DNA from: Nematostella vectensis
Taxonomy: Eukaryota > Cnidaria > Anthozoa > Actiniaria > Edwardsiidae
Direction: 5' to 3'
Length of the DNA stretch: 64,000 bases
Assembly (NCBI RefSeq): GCF_932526225.1
Contig: NC_064040.1
Coordinates: 7,971,181 to 8,035,180, forward strand
The notes under the pieces were generated by a model that had not been told where the DNA came from, ran no database searches, and was given only the letters and a program-made list of their open reading frames with translations. The stretch's first letter is position 1; the number at the start of each line of letters is the position of its first letter. Position numbers and translations under genes: made by a program. Shown here one piece after another: positions 10,032 through 23,700 of the stretch.

Positions 10032-10416
10032 GATGGAAGAGAGAAAAGTAGAAACGCATTGATCGCATTGCATCATGGGGATGAAAAAAAAACACCACAG
10101 GGAACCCAAGAAAAGCGACTATATTTTCTGGAACCCGATTTTTACCTGTTTACTAATCTTTTAGATCTTTAGAATAAAAAGAGGGCGAAAGTTAATACCT
10201 TTTTAAAATTTCAATATCTGATTTACTCTATGAGTGCGAAGAAAGTGTTTCTATATTGAGTTCGAAAGTCGATTATTCACTTAGAATTCCGATCGGTTTC
10301 CGAACACATTTCGGCATACCGAAGAAGCGGTGGTTTCGAATCATTTGTGATCAAACTTTATCCCAAGCTATCGTCCCCCAAAGCAACATCGTTTGGCTTC
10401 TTAAAACCCACACATC
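10032..10416. promoter_or_regulatory. Divergent promoter region, PRPF39 / TMEM179-like
   Basis: The start codons of the two head-to-head genes are 385 bp apart, so both 5' UTRs and promoters must share this interval. No TATA box or named operator is evident. Confidence 0.5.
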
Positions 10417-13400
10417 ATGGCTGGAGGACGGATGTTAGAAACAATATTTTGCTTTTTTGCAGTCGTCGCTTCTTGCTTCATCGCGACACCTTTGAAGTTG
10501 TTGGATTCTAAGGTCGGGGGAAAGTGCTTACTTCACGGCGACGTCAACTCTTTGACTCTAAATGTTACAACTGGGAGAGAAATCTATTGCGATTTGGGGT
10601 TTTATTCTTCGATAACTAATGGGGTTATAGCGATATTTCTCGTGTTTTTACGGTGGTGTTGTTTGATTTCACAATCGAGGTAAGTTTCCACAGACATATT
10701 TTAACAACAATAGCAACATTAAAGCGTGCTTAGAAACCATGGAAAAAAGAATTTCACACCACAATAACACCCCACTAGAATTGTATTTCATAGCCTTAAG
10801 GTTATTTGGGGTGTATCGCACAGAAATAAGACATATTTTAAGTTTAATTCAAAACGCACTCAACACAATGCACTGAATACAAAGTCTTTTTTATAGCTCT
10901 ATCTTGAAAATTATGTATTCTCGTATATCCATAACTTATTTTTTTCGGAATATTCCTGGTATTTTTTTTTTTGGCATACGCCACGTATAATGCCAAAAAA
11001 TTATCTGTGTGTATTTTTCAACTTTTCAAGCATAACAAAAGCATTTGAATTCTGTAACGATTATCAAGAAAGACTCAAACACGTCTGTTGAAAGATATTC
11101 ATTAAAATTGCATCACCAGTCAAGATCCTCTTAGTATCCATGGGAGCCATTTATAAATTATTTGTAATGGGAATTTTATCAAAATAACTTAAGTCTGAGG
11201 GGTAATCCTCACAGTTTTTAGGGTATAAAATTTCCATCCCTTAAGAGGTGTTGAAGATTTTACTGATTTTGCCATCTCTTACGGTATAAAATTAAACCAA
11301 TTGCTTATCATTTTTTCCAGATTCTCCCATCTTTTAGGGTAAAAAACTTTTTAGACCACACCCAATTTGCTATCTCTTAGGGGTAAGAATTTCTGTTGAC
11401 TACACCCAAAGCGATCACCGAAGATCACCATCACTGTCTGTTTTTATCGGAGTGCCCCCTGGGCACATATCCCTCTGTTTTGGATATAGACTTCACTAAG
11501 CTTGATACTCTGGCTTACTCTTGACCACTCCTCTTTTATGACCACTCCTCTCTGATTTCCCTCTTCTAGCCCCAACATCTCTCTCCCTTTGGCATTCTTG
11601 CCTTAAGGGGTGTCTGCCCTTTGAGTGCTTAGGGGGAGAGGGGTGGATTTTTTCACATTTTTGGGGGGAATGTCCAGAAAAAAAAAGCAGAGAGGGGTCT
11701 AGCTGTGATTTACTGGAAAGGTTTGAAAAGTTTTTCATATTCTGACATTCCTCCACTATCGACCCATCTAGATATAAACTTTTTCTTCCCAAATATTCCT
11801 AAAAATCATAACTCAACAACCTCCTCCTACTAAAATTACATCTATGTCTATGAGAAAAGTGGGTCCAGACCCTTTGGCCCCTCCCTCTGGACACATGCCT
11901 GCTATTTTCTTATATCTATCTACTATCTTTTTTAAGTTAGCCTCTGATTAAATGTTTTCTTAGAACCACAAACATCTTCTGATGGCTAACATTTTTCTGA
12001 ATCTATTTTCAGCTTGATATATGGGAGTCTGTTCTCATTCATCCTGGCAACATTGTGTTGGATCAACAGTGTTGTTTGTACAGTGTTTATGGTGGTCGGT
12101 TTTACTGAGTGGTGCAAGTCCATTAAAAATACAGGAAAAATAACTAGGTATGAGTGAGGAGAGATCACATACTAATGTTTCTTTGGTGTGATAAGCTCTG
12201 TGGATTGCTTATCCTAAAGGATTTTTAAAAGGCCCTATCATGGATTGGAGAGTAAATCTTGACTTGTTCAGACAGGTAATTGTGGGGTAGACACAGGCCG
12301 CCTTAACCTTTTTGCCTGCAGATAAACACAGATGGGTGTACAGGGGTAAGTGTGCCCCTCCCTCCCCATGCCACCAAAAAGTGCATCCCTCAGCAAATCC
12401 TGGGTACAAAAAGTGCATCCCTCAGCAAATCCTGGGTACAAAAAGTGTATCCCTCAGCAAATCCTGGGTACAAAAAGTGCATCCCTCAGCAAATCCTGGG
12501 TACAAAAAGTGCATCCCTCAGCAAATCCTGGGTACAAAAAGTGCATCCCTCAGCAAATCCTGGGTACAAAAAGTGCATCCCTCAGCAAATCCTGGGTACA
12601 AAAAGTGCATCCCTCAGCAAATCCTGGGTACAAAAAGTGCATCCCTCGGCAAATCCTGGGTACAAAAAGTACATCCCTCAGCAAATCCTGGGTACAAAAA
12701 GTGCATCCCTTAGCAAATCCTGGGTACAAAAAGTACATCCCTCAGCAAATCCTGGGTACAAAAAGTGCATCCCTTAGCAAATCCTGGGTACAAAAAGTGC
12801 ATCCCTCAGCAAATCCTGGGTACAAAAAGTGCATCCCTCAGCAAATCCTGGGTACAAAAAGTGCATCCCTCAGCAAATCCTGGGTACAAAAAGTACATCC
12901 TTTAGCAAATCCTGGGTACAAAAAGTACATCCCTCAGCAAATCCTGGGTACAAAAAGTGCATCCCTCAGCAAATCCTGGGTACAAAAAGTGCATCCCTCA
13001 GCAAATCCTAGGTACAAAAATGCATCCCTTAGCAAATCCTGGGTACAAAAAGGGCATCCCTTAGCAAATCCTGGGTACAAAAAGTGCATCCCTCAGCAAA
13101 TCCTGGGTACGAAAAAGTCATCCCTTAGCAAATCCTGGGTACAAAAAAGTCATCCCTCAGCAAATCCTGGGTACAAAAAGTACATCTCTCAGCAAATCCT
13201 GGGTACAAAAAGTGCATCCCTCAGCAAATCCTGAGTGCAAAAAGTGCATCCCTCAGCAAATCCTGGGTACAAAAAGTGCATCCCTCAGCAAATCCTGGGT
13301 ACAAAAAGTGCATCCCTCAGCAAATCCTGGGTACAGAAAGTGCATCCCTCAGCAAATCCTGGGTACAAAAAGTGCATCCCTCAGCAAATCCTGGGTACAA

Positions 13401-14379
13401 AAAGTACATCCCTTAGCAAATCCTGGGTACAAAAAGTACATCCCTTAGCAAATCCTTGGTACAAAAAGGGCATCCCTCAGCAAATCCTGGGTACAAAAAG
13501 TGCATCCCTCAGCAAATCCTGGGTACAAAAAGGGCAACCCTCAGCAAATCCTGGGTACAAAAAGTGCATCCCTCAGCAAATCCTGGGTACAAAAAGTGCA
13601 TCCCTCAGCAAATCCTGGGTACAAAAAGTGCATCCCTCAGCAAATCCTGGGTACAAAAAGTGCATCCCTCAGCAAATCCTGGGTACAAAAAGTACATCCC
13701 TTAGCAAATCCTGGGTACAAAAATTGCATCCCTCAGCAAATCCTGGGTACAAAAAGTGCATCCCTCAGCGAATCCTGGGTGAGCACCTATAAAAGGCAAT
13801 TGTTATGAATATCAATGTTTTAGAGATAACTTATGTGTGTTATATAGTTGCAGAGATGCTCAGGACCTTGACTGGTCTAAATACTCCCCGCAACCACTGG
13901 ACGGTAGCATGTTCCATACATATCTATCTATGGTGGAGGTAAGTATGTGTGGGGAGGGGGAGGTACGTTCACATGTTCCACACGGAAGACTCTAAATAAC
14001 AACCACCCTTACCCTAATCCTGGTTTCAACACCAAAAAAGACCAAGCGTTAATAGCTGCCATCTTGGGCTTTTAATAAAATAAGAAACTAGGGGCATCCA
14101 TACCTTAGTACATGGAGATAAGAAATAATTTTCATCATAGTTCATTTGTTTATTAGAGATAATTTATCATCACTTGTGCCCTAGATCTCCTGTTACTGCA
14201 CCGTTGCTGTGTGGTTTCTGGTGGCCTTAATGTGTGGCAAACAGCTAAGACAATGGTTGGAGGAAGCAAGTTATGATCAGGATGCAGAGTTCATTGATGG
14301 TCACACCTACTTGCCTCAGCAGCACCCTATGGCCATGTATGGGCCAGGCAATGATTTCAATAGAGTCACACATCTGTAA
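10417..14379 (+). CDS. TMEM179: TMEM179-like four-pass membrane protein (4 exons, 225 aa)
   Basis: Exons 10417-10679, 12013-12147, 13854-13938 and 14185-14379 (stop TAA) join in phase to 678 nt. Predicted membrane segments: about residues 6-24 (ETIFCFFAVVASCFIATPL), 67-84, 93-118 and 157-173. A luminal/extracellular loop 1 contains the KCLLHG cysteine and an NVT glycosylation site. The block VGFTEWCKSI after TM3 matches the GFT.WC motif remembered from vertebrate TMEM179/179B, whose length (about 230 aa) is the same. The biochemical role of the family is not established. Intron 2 holds a 1.4-kb minisatellite. The start is the first ATG and directly precedes TM1. The family call is good; orthology is inferred. 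Confidence 0.75.
11216..11400. repeat. Diverged tandem repeat in TMEM179-like intron 1
   Basis: Three to four decayed units of about 55-60 bp, each with a core like CCATCTCTTAGGGTATAAAA. The rest of the 1.33-kb intron shows no gene. Confidence 0.45.
12376..13780. repeat. 32-bp minisatellite, about 44 copies
   Basis: Unit GTGCATCCCTCAGCAAATCC plus TGGGTACAAAAA, 32 bp, with scattered substitutions (GTGC/GTAC, CCTCAGC/CCTTAGC). Because 32 is not a multiple of three and no plus frame holds a stop, all three plus frames read as long repetitive peptides; these are not genes. The unit resembles the right end of MITEs at 9270-9437 and near 44590 (CTGGGTAC preceded by CTCAGCA), suggesting expansion of a transposon terminus. 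Confidence 0.95.
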
Positions 14380-15533
14380 TTTCCTCATTATCAGAAAGCC
14401 AAAGGAGGTACCGCCGACTCTTTCTCCCTCCGTGACTAACAGAAAGTTGCAATTTGTAAAACTTATATTTATGTATTGTTTATCAGTTATTTTAAAGTTA
14501 CCTATGCTAGAGTTATTTTAAGTATTTGCAAGTGAAATTTTGCGACTGTTACCTATAATAGTGTACAAGAAAAATTATATTTAAAGAAGAACAGCGCAAT
14601 CTGAGGACTAAAATTATGCGTCAAATTTCCAAAACCCTTGCGGGCCCCGAAAAAATGGGGGAGGGGGACATACAGAGATTTTTCAAAGACATTATTCATC
14701 ATCCATCTTTTCAGATAAAACATACATTTTACGAAATATCGTGTATTTAATTCGTTTTATTTTTTTTTTTTAAATTACGTAAGTCTGTCCTGGGTCCATG
14801 ATTTTGAGTTGGATGGGAAGGGGGGTGAAGGGGGGGCGCAGGTTGGTTTATTTGGCAAGCCAGCTCCTTATACCCGAACAGGGGCTGGATACGCCTTCCC
14901 CTCCCCTCCCCTCTTCTCCCACCCCTCCCCCTCCCTTCTCCATCCTATAACCGCAAGTGTCCGATGTCAGCTATGCTAGCCTTGTCTGCTTTGGTAGAAT
15001 ACTATTCGCCTTCACTATGGTTGATCATACTAATCAATGTCATTATAACTGTTAATAAATGGGACGGTTTTTCTGTGGAAAAGAGGTTTACCCCTCGGAA
15101 CCAAGTATAATAGAGAATTAGACCTTACGTGATTATAGATAATAAAGCGCTTTTGACCTTTCAAACGACGCGCTATGTAACCGCCGCCGCCTGGTAAATA
15201 AGTAACACGACCCCGAGCGGTGCGTATTTTTTCTTCCCCATATATCAAATAATAGAGTAGGCAAGACAAGTTACTAGGGACAGTGATGATGGATCCGACC
15301 TTATCAAAACAAATCCAACCACCAACGTCCTCAGCTGGGACTGCTTTGGACTTGTCATCACACGGGAAATGTGGCAGAGAATCTATTTGATAAAATGTTT
15401 TAGCTGACTTTTACGGGGCTAACCTGAATAATTTTATTGAAGGCAAGAATGAAACTTTGAATTTAACTATAAAATCAGTCTGATCTCTGTGTTGCATTCG
15501 TTAATGGCCGGTCCGGTCAATAAATAACTTAGA

Positions 15534-16230
15534 TAGAAACTATAGATAGATAGAAACTTTATTAAAGTGTCATAAACAACCTCTAGCCGGGGATAAAACC
15601 CCTACTAATTGGGGGACACAAAAAAAGATAAAATTATAAAAATTATACTGATTATTAAAAATTTAAAAATTGTAGATTCTTACTGATAAAGCTAAATAAA
15701 TATATATATATATATAAATACATGTAAATTGATTGTAATCTATATGAAATTATGAAGAAAAAATGACTAGATTTAAAAATTATCATGCGGAACATAGGGC
15801 ACAGCCCTTACAATTTTCTATAAATTCGAAATCCTTTTTTCTCATAGTCACTTTAAAACTTTTTAAACTGTCAATTGATCTTTCTGCCCTAGGTAGGCTA
15901 TTCCATAGTTTAGCCCCCATATATCTTAGGGAATGTTTCCCGTAAGTGACTGTATTAAATCTTGGAATAACGAAATCGGACAATCTTAAATTATAGTTCG
16001 TGTTGTTTTTTTAAAACAAATCACTAATCCCAGATGGACAAAGGCCATTTTTAACTTTGTACATTAAGATGCAAATGTCTTGCAGTCTACGATTACGTAG
16101 AGTAGATAAATTAGCCTTTATTAATAAACTTGACAATTTGCTGGAGAAACGATAATTTTTGTGTTCCTGCACTTGCAACACATGTATTGAGATGAAAGCC
16201 ATTGTGATCTCAATCAATTTCCTCTAATCA
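15534..16230 (-). mobile_element. CR1/L2-type LINE, 3' fragment, dead
   Basis: Minus-strand frames encode the C-terminal end of a non-LTR reverse transcriptase: LRNRRLQDICILMYKVKNGL (16.1 kb), then FVIPRFNTVTYGKHSLRYMG and AKLWNSLP (15.9 kb), in the same frame but separated by a stop. The 3' end has AATAAAGTTTCTATC followed by GATA-type repeats, typical of CR1/L2 tails. 5' truncated; the RT core is missing. Confidence 0.8.
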
Positions 16231-16380
16231 TCTCCGTCTTAAGCAAGCATTTTTGCCTTTGGAGCTGAACTCAAGCTTAGTTCAACATCAATAATAGGAC
16301 TGACTCATTTTTAGTGAAAAAAGATGGAACGTATTTCACAGCTCTACATTTTTTTTCCGTTTAGAGTGTCATTAGAGCGG

Positions 16381-16465
16381 TACCCTGGGTACCAGAGGCT
16401 CCGAACTTCGCGGCGATAAAGATTTGTAGTCGCCGCAGAGCTTGAAGCCTCTGGTACTCAGGGTA
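16381..16465. repeat. 85-bp foldback element
   Basis: TACCCTGGGTACCAGAGGCT is inverted with two mismatches at the far end, and an inner CGGCGA/TCGCCG stem continues the pairing, so nearly the whole element folds into one hairpin. MITE-like. Confidence 0.6.
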
Positions 16466-16968
16466 TCAGAGCGAAAGTAAATACGCCAAAAATGTTGGCA
16501 ATACGGATCGATTCTCAGTCTTTGCCGTTTGCTGCTCCTCTCTTCTCCAGGGACCCCACGCTCGTTCCATACTTGAGAATTAATCTTTTGTTTTAACAAA
16601 ACGAATAATCATGGAAAAACTTTGCCAAATTTATGACACACACCGCATCCGTATAAGAATTGTTGGTTTCACGATGATGACGTTAATCTGTTGGACGTGT
16701 ATCAAATGGCAAAAGCGCTGTCCAATGTGTTAATCCTGAATGGCGTTTTTCGCACCTATTTCCTCTGAGGGGATTCCGACCTACCGTTTCAACTTGTAGC
16801 TTAATTAACTTTTTAATTAATCAGCAAGGAGTCTAAAGGCCACAACGACTTACAAAATCGCGTACTGCAAAAGGAGACTATATACCATGAAACGGTCGCG
16901 ACCCAAATATACGGATTGTGATTGGCTCGTATAGACAGTGTATCAAGTGTATGTTGCAACAACTGTGT

Positions 16969-17190
16969 GTGGGGGGGGGGGGGGGGAGGGGGGGCATACA
17001 GCCCGCCACCACTGAAGTTGTGGGGGGGGGGGGGGGGTATCACCCGACACTAGCAACCTATTTTAAAAGTCGGGTCCCTAGCTTGGATGATTCCTCGTCA
17101 CCATGTGGGGGGGAGGGGGGGGGTATCACCCGCCATCCGCCACCCATCAACCTTTTTTTTTAAAGTCGGGTCCCTAGTTTGGAGAATTGT
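16969..17190. repeat. G-rich tandem duplication
   Basis: Poly-G blocks followed by TATCACCCG and AAAGTCGGGTCCCTAG occur twice about 95 bp apart. Low complexity, non-coding. Confidence 0.6.
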
Positions 17191-17712
17191 TTTGACTTCG
17201 TCCCTAACGCCAATCAGTTTTGTTACCTTTTTGAGAAAATTTTATGTTGCCCTCGATTTGCTTCTCACGTACACCGCCATTTCACGTGTACCTGACCTTT
17301 ATCCTTGTGACACGTGATATGCGTGACCAGAGAATATAAAACCTGACAACCCCAAGCAAAACCTAAAGCAATCCCTAATAAAATAAAATAAAAACCCTAT
17401 AAATTAAGGGCCCATTAAAGTAGTTGTCAGATGAGAAAAATATTTGCGTGTAAATCTTTTGGGCCTCACATTTTCAGAAGATTTAGTATTACTTCTCCTG
17501 TTGTTACATAACATGATCCTTGAGTTTAATTTATTCAAATGTGGGCTCTCATGTAAAGCGCACGTGAGGGGAAATAAAGGCAATCGATGACAAACAACCC
17601 AGTGATCAGATTGCTGTTGTGAAAGGCAAATAACGTGTTTTGATTGGCTGGTGCGTGAGCCTTTCAAATGTGTATTCTGGATAGTCACGGTGTTGTTCGA
17701 CGCGTGTAAAAC

Positions 17713-20700
17713 ATGGCAGGGGACACTGTGGATCTCCAATCTTTAAAGCAGGATTTGGAATCATACAAAGCAAATGGCGATCAAAAATTCCTTATTATTA
17801 TGGGATGCCTTGTTTTCTGTAAGTATGCAGCTACGAAATTTATGAAAATTCAACAATCTTACTGTCGAATTCGTTGTATCGCGACGCCGCACTTTCAAAA
17901 CATCGATTTGTTTTTGTCTTTTGGGATTTTCTGTTCCGCCAGTCAAATTATTTATTATTTTATTATATTAGCCAATCAGATTATTGCCATCTCTCGCCTA
18001 GTGCAGTTGCCTGGCTTTCTGTAGCGACACTCAGAATGGTTTTACTGACGAAACAGAAAACCAAAACTAATCGTGTTTTGAAAACGCGTGTCGAGATACA
18101 ACGGATTCGACATTAATATTTGAAATACTTTTTCGAATGTTTACCAAATAAGTGCTGGCGAAGTGCATGTTTTAGATAAGATTTAGGATTCTGAAATCTA
18201 TTGCAGACATTTCGCCTTGCCGTTTAAGGAATCAAAATGCGCTTTTGGTTAAACTTCAAAACCGGTCCACCTATTTGCATTTGGTAAAATACATTCACCT
18301 GCATCAGCATAAGGAAAAACCGGGCTACATAATTATAACTTGAGTAAACCCTTGATCACGGAATAAAAGAATGGCAAAGGTCATTGTTGCTCTAGCACGT
18401 GCTCTAGCTTGTCCTTCAATTTTTTCCATGCCTTGTGATTTTTCCTTACATTTATTTGGTTTGAAAGCTCCCATGAATCTAATATCCCTCCCCTGCAAAA
18501 GCAGATGCCTCTAGCCGCTCGCGAAATAGCTCGTGCGAGTTACGAATCCAACGAATCGCGATTATTATCACAAAGAAACTTAACCATCGTGCAGAAACTT
18601 TTAACATTAATACAAATTGAATGTTCCTTTTTTTGCTTGTGCATATCAGTCAACCTCGCTTAAGGAAAGATCTTGAGAAAATACAGTGAATGTATCAGAA
18701 TCAATGTGGGAGAATACAGTAAATGTATGGATATTTTTAAGAAAATTAGGCTTGAGAAAAGGTTCAAAATCTTCAGCCCCCGCCTAATGCGGGAGATGTT
18801 ACCTGAGCTCATTTAAATCGATTTTGCCTGTGCGCAATGGTTCATGATTGCGTATAGACTTCCCTGAATTAGGGCTCTTCACAAGCGTTTAAAACTATGT
18901 CAGCATCTTGTGAACTGTAGGTCTTCCCGTGCAGCTGAAATTTCTATTTTTTCTATCAGTTATGCAATGTGGATTTGCGTTTCTGGAAGCAGGATCTGTG
19001 CGTGCTAAGAACACCACCAACATCCTAATAAAGAACGTCCTTGATGTTTGTAAGTATATTTGTTCTTAATACTCACAAGTAAGCCATTTATTCCATGTTG
19101 CAAGTCTTCTCGGATAAAGACGACTAAAATTGTCCTGTCTCTTCAACCGGTACTTCACTAAATTGAATGGAAGAGACTAGGGGCACAATTAAACCTTTGT
19201 CAGTTATGCACCAGTCAATCGACAGCCCGGCCCCCCGACCCCCCGGGTCATACCGGGGAAGTAACGCGGTCACGCGGGGGATTTAACACCTGTTTAACAC
19301 CTGTAATCCACCGGGGGGGGCCGGAGATTTAACAGAAGCCCTCAACAGGCCGGGAAAGGGGGCGGTGAATTAACGCTTTACCGTAAGTTGCGTCTGTATG
19401 TAAGCGAAGTTATTCTAAGGCACTCTGGGGGCAGGGGGACAAGATGTCATAGCTGTCAACCTCGCTTCAGGAAAAATCTTGAGAAAATAAGTGAATGTAT
19501 CAGAAGTACCAAGATAGCTAATGCGGGAGAATACAGTAAATGTATGGAGATTTTCAAGAAAATTAGGCTTGACTGAGAAAAGTTTCAAAATCTTGAGACT
19601 TCCGCCTAATACTGGAGAGTTGACAGCTAAGAGATTTAAAGACGTTAAGGAAACTTGGGGGGGGGGGTACAAGCCCCCGGTCACAGTTGCAGCACTGACT
19701 TGTTGCCTTCCTCACTAGTATAACTGGGGAAATCTTACATACAATCTTACATACATACTGCATTTAAATTGTGCTTATTGTATCCTGTGGTATTTTCTAA
19801 TTTAATATTTCAAATTGTTTTATTACAGTCATCGGGGCTTTGGGATACTGGCTCTTCGGCTATGCATTCGCATTCGGTGCTAAAAGTAATTCATTTATTG
19901 GGCAGTGGAATTTCGCGCTGTCTTATCTACCAACAAGCGAGTATTCAACTTGGTTCTTCCAATTTGTCTTTGCTGCGACCGCAGCTACTATTGTCAGCGG
20001 TGCTATGGCTGAGAGAACAGAGTTTAATACCTATTTGATCTACTCTATTTTCCTGACGGGTGAGTACGAGTGACGAGTTGTTGGATGGATAAGTGGGTGC
20101 CTTGTATTTCTAGATCACTTAGATCGGTCAAGACCTTCCGCTAAGGGTTATTGCTAGGCTCAATCCCATAAAACCTTTTTCTTTTCTTTATTATTCAGGA
20201 TTCATCTACCCTGTGGTATCACACTGGGGATGGCATGACAATGGATGGCTTAAAAAAGGTGTCTATTACACCGATGGCAACATAACACAGCATGTTTATT
20301 ATCAGGTGAAGCTTCATAAGTATCTTAGTAGGCGGGGGGGGGGGGGGAGGGTGGGGGTTCTTGCTCACTCTTTGTCAGCTGCTTTGGTTTCTTAATCCCA
20401 TCTTTCCAGACGCTGTTTTTCACAACTCCCTTTTCTAGAAGTTAACCCCATTTCCAGTAACCCAAATCCTTATTCCCCGACAAAATCAAAGCAAATCTCA
20501 GCTCCCGTTTAACCCATTCATTGCATTAGAATGTCTTCCTACATTAGGTATTTTTTACTCATATCATTTATATATCTTGTTTTGAGCTATCCTTATTTAA
20601 AGAAAAGTATAATATGCCATTTTTTTTAGGATTTTGCGGGCAGCGGTATTGTTCATGTTCTTGGAGGAACATGCGCACTGGTTGGCGCCGCCATAGTCGG

Positions 20701-23700
20701 ACCCAGGATTGGCCGTTTTGTAAATGGAGAGCCCGTTACAATCCCTGGTCACACAGTGCCGGTAAGTGACCATCACATGTCACACAAGTTGTCATGTTAT
20801 AATCCCATGTATCTTATTCTGCTTAATTTTCGCGCGTACATAAATTTGCGATTTTCGGGATTTCAAAAAAATTCCCGAACTTAAAGACTCGCGAAAACAT
20901 AAGTTCATCAGGGCGAACTTTAATCTCGTGAAATTTAATGGATATAGAAAAATTGATGACAGAGATTAAAGGTTCATCGAGATCTCCAAGGAAGGATATG
21001 TAACATAATTATCGGTAATGGCCCATTACTGTTAGACTGACTTTTAAAAGGACAACGATAAATTTGTTTTGATATAGTAGTCCTGTTTTAGTCGTTGGTT
21101 TCCGTCAATTCTTTGTAAAAACGAGAAAATAAAGTCACTTGAACATCAATTTCGGCGATCGCGAAATGCGCGAAAAAGATGCGTGAAAATAAAGAGGAAT
21201 GAGATAACTTTGTATCGTTGATTTGATTTGTATTAAGCACCGCCCTTCCAATAACCGCTTCCCTACCCTGAACCAAAATCCTAAGACCCAAAAGATCGAA
21301 AAGCCTGAGCATTATAAATATGAAACTGGGTCCTACTTAGTCCGCCTCTTTTTAACAAACTTTATCGTAGGAAACAATCTGCCCCAAAACCAAGCAAGAC
21401 GTACACCTATGAATTTGTAGTTGTAGTACAGAAGGGGCATGTGAGGATAAATAAGTGGAAAACCTTCTTTGTAACAAGTGCTTGTTTTGTCCGCAGATGA
21501 CCGCCTTGGGTGGTTTCATCCTGTTCATGGGGTTTCTCGCCTTCAATGGCGGCTCACAAGGTTCGATATCTAATCCTGGAGATGCAGAAACTGTTGCTGC
21601 GGCGGTTGTCAATACGTTCATTTCTGGTGAGGAAAATAAGAATAGGCTATTCTTCCACGTTGAACCTTCCCTGCAGGGGCGTGTCTTGGGGGTTCGCCCT
21701 CTGTTACGCCGCAAAATGTAATAACTAACGCGAAATGTAAAATGTAATAACATCAAATAATGACTATAAAACTATAACTAAACAGTGGTAAAAAAAACTC
21801 AGTGGTAAAATTTTATATCATGTTTTTATTGCTTCCCCATATTTTTCAAAATTCCCTTCGTATTAAGACTACGATATGCCTGTTTATATGCACTCTGGAC
21901 TTTGTCACTTCAAAACTAAATCGGGAATAATGTCACATCATACCAACAAAACCTCTGAAAGCCAAAGCAAAAACAATGCACTTTCAAGTCGCACTGCCTT
22001 TCTTTCACTAAACGATTCCTTCCGTTTTTGCTATGTCTTAACATTTACTCTTTTTCCTAATATGGTTGACATTTAACTATTAGGCAATAGATAAAGTTAT
22101 TACAATTTGCGTTATTAAATTTCGCGTTAAATATTTTATTACATTTTGCGTTGAAAAGTTAAGGCATTTTGCGTTAAACATTATTACATATTGCGTTGAA
22201 AGTTATTACATTTCGCGTTAAGATTAGTTATTACATTTTGTGCGTAACACCCTCCCCCTCCTTCTCAACCATCAGAAAGTTGGTCATTTCTTCCTGCCCG
22301 GTCCTGATGTTGATCTGATGCATCAAACAAACACTGATGAGTGGACAGCAGATTCCAGTCATAGCAAATCAATCTGTTTCTACAGAGTCGGCTGGGGCTT
22401 TGCCAGAGTTGTTAAGAAATTCTCGTGCCTTTTCAGCCATTTATAAGGTTTCAACTCATGGATTCGCGAGTGCAGCCTTATTCGAAATAGTATACTAATT
22501 ATTTTTACAGCTTAGCATGATAGCCAATTTTTTCCACAGGGGCTGCTGGGGCTTTAACCGCGTTGTTCATCAAGAGGATAATCCCGGGTGCGGGAAGAAA
22601 CTGGAGTCTGCTGACCACTATTAATGGTGGGCTCACTGGAATGGTAATGTGAGACTGTACACTGTCTCTGTATACTATATATAAGTCTAATCATGGTCTT
22701 TTAAAACTGCGTTTTTAAGTGAATTGATTCATGAGATTGTTGTCCTTCAGGTCGCCATCTGCGCCGGATGTGATGTCGTTTACCCCTACGGCGCGTTTGT
22801 AATCGGTATACTCGCTGGTGTGACGTACATCCTGTGGAGTGGCGCGTTGTTAAAGATGAAGATTGACGACCCCCTAGACTCCGCGCCAGGTGAATAACAC
22901 TAGATACTTCTAGATCCTTCTAGCACTTCTCTGCAGCTTGGATTAAACCAAAACCAGGGGCTCCTAAGTAGGGGCAATCATCTTCCCCACATTCTGGTAT
23001 TATATAGGTGTCTCGGCGTTTCCTAGGATCAGGCTATTTTAAAACGCGCGGATGAGCCAATTAGATTTGACCTTTGTGTTGACGTTTGGCTGAGATCAAC
23101 TGCACGCGCAGTCTCAGACAAAAAGCTATGTTCTCTCATCGGTACTTTGACTTTGGTTGCTCTCTTTTTTAATCTGAATCCAACCCTACCTTCGATTTTG
23201 AATTCTTGCTTGCAATTCTTTTGGTTAAACAAACAAAACCGACGGATGATGGATAAAAATATATTCTTCCTTAACTGTAATTTGCGCGTGCAGCCCTCAC
23301 GTCACTCGCGCGCGCGACCAACGTCAACGTAGCTGATTGGCCCGTTCGTGCGCGCGCGTCTAAAAATAGCCTGATTGTGGGAAACACCGTGACACTTATA
23401 TAACACAGATGATTGCCCCTACTTATGAGCCCCTGCCAAAACTTAGTACTCATGATATCCTTATGTCTCGTAGTGCACATGGGAGGAGGCACATGGGGGC
23501 TGCTTGCCGCTCCCTTGTTCAACCCCAAAACCGGAGTTCTGTACCACTGGAGCACACTCTCTTTCCGTCTCTGGGGCTGGAACTTGCTCGGGCTGATCGC
23601 AATCACAGCATGGTCTTCCTGCTGCGCTGGCATCATGTTTGGCTTTTGTCAGTTGATTGGCCAACTACGAGTTTCTGAAGACATTGAAATTAAAGGTAAG

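Larger units (their letters stand above)
14380..17712. other. Gene-free interval between TMEM179-like and AMT
   Basis: No coding exon recognised. It holds a degraded LINE 3' end, an 85-bp foldback, a G-rich tandem duplication and simple repeats. The AMT promoter must lie in its right part. Confidence 0.6.

Noticed and set aside
12350-13792. Long plus-strand open frames (up to 294 aa) rich in KKCIPQQILGTKSASL-type repeats
   Set aside because: They are the same 32-bp minisatellite read in three frames inside an intron; no start context, no non-repeat domain, and all three frames are equally open.
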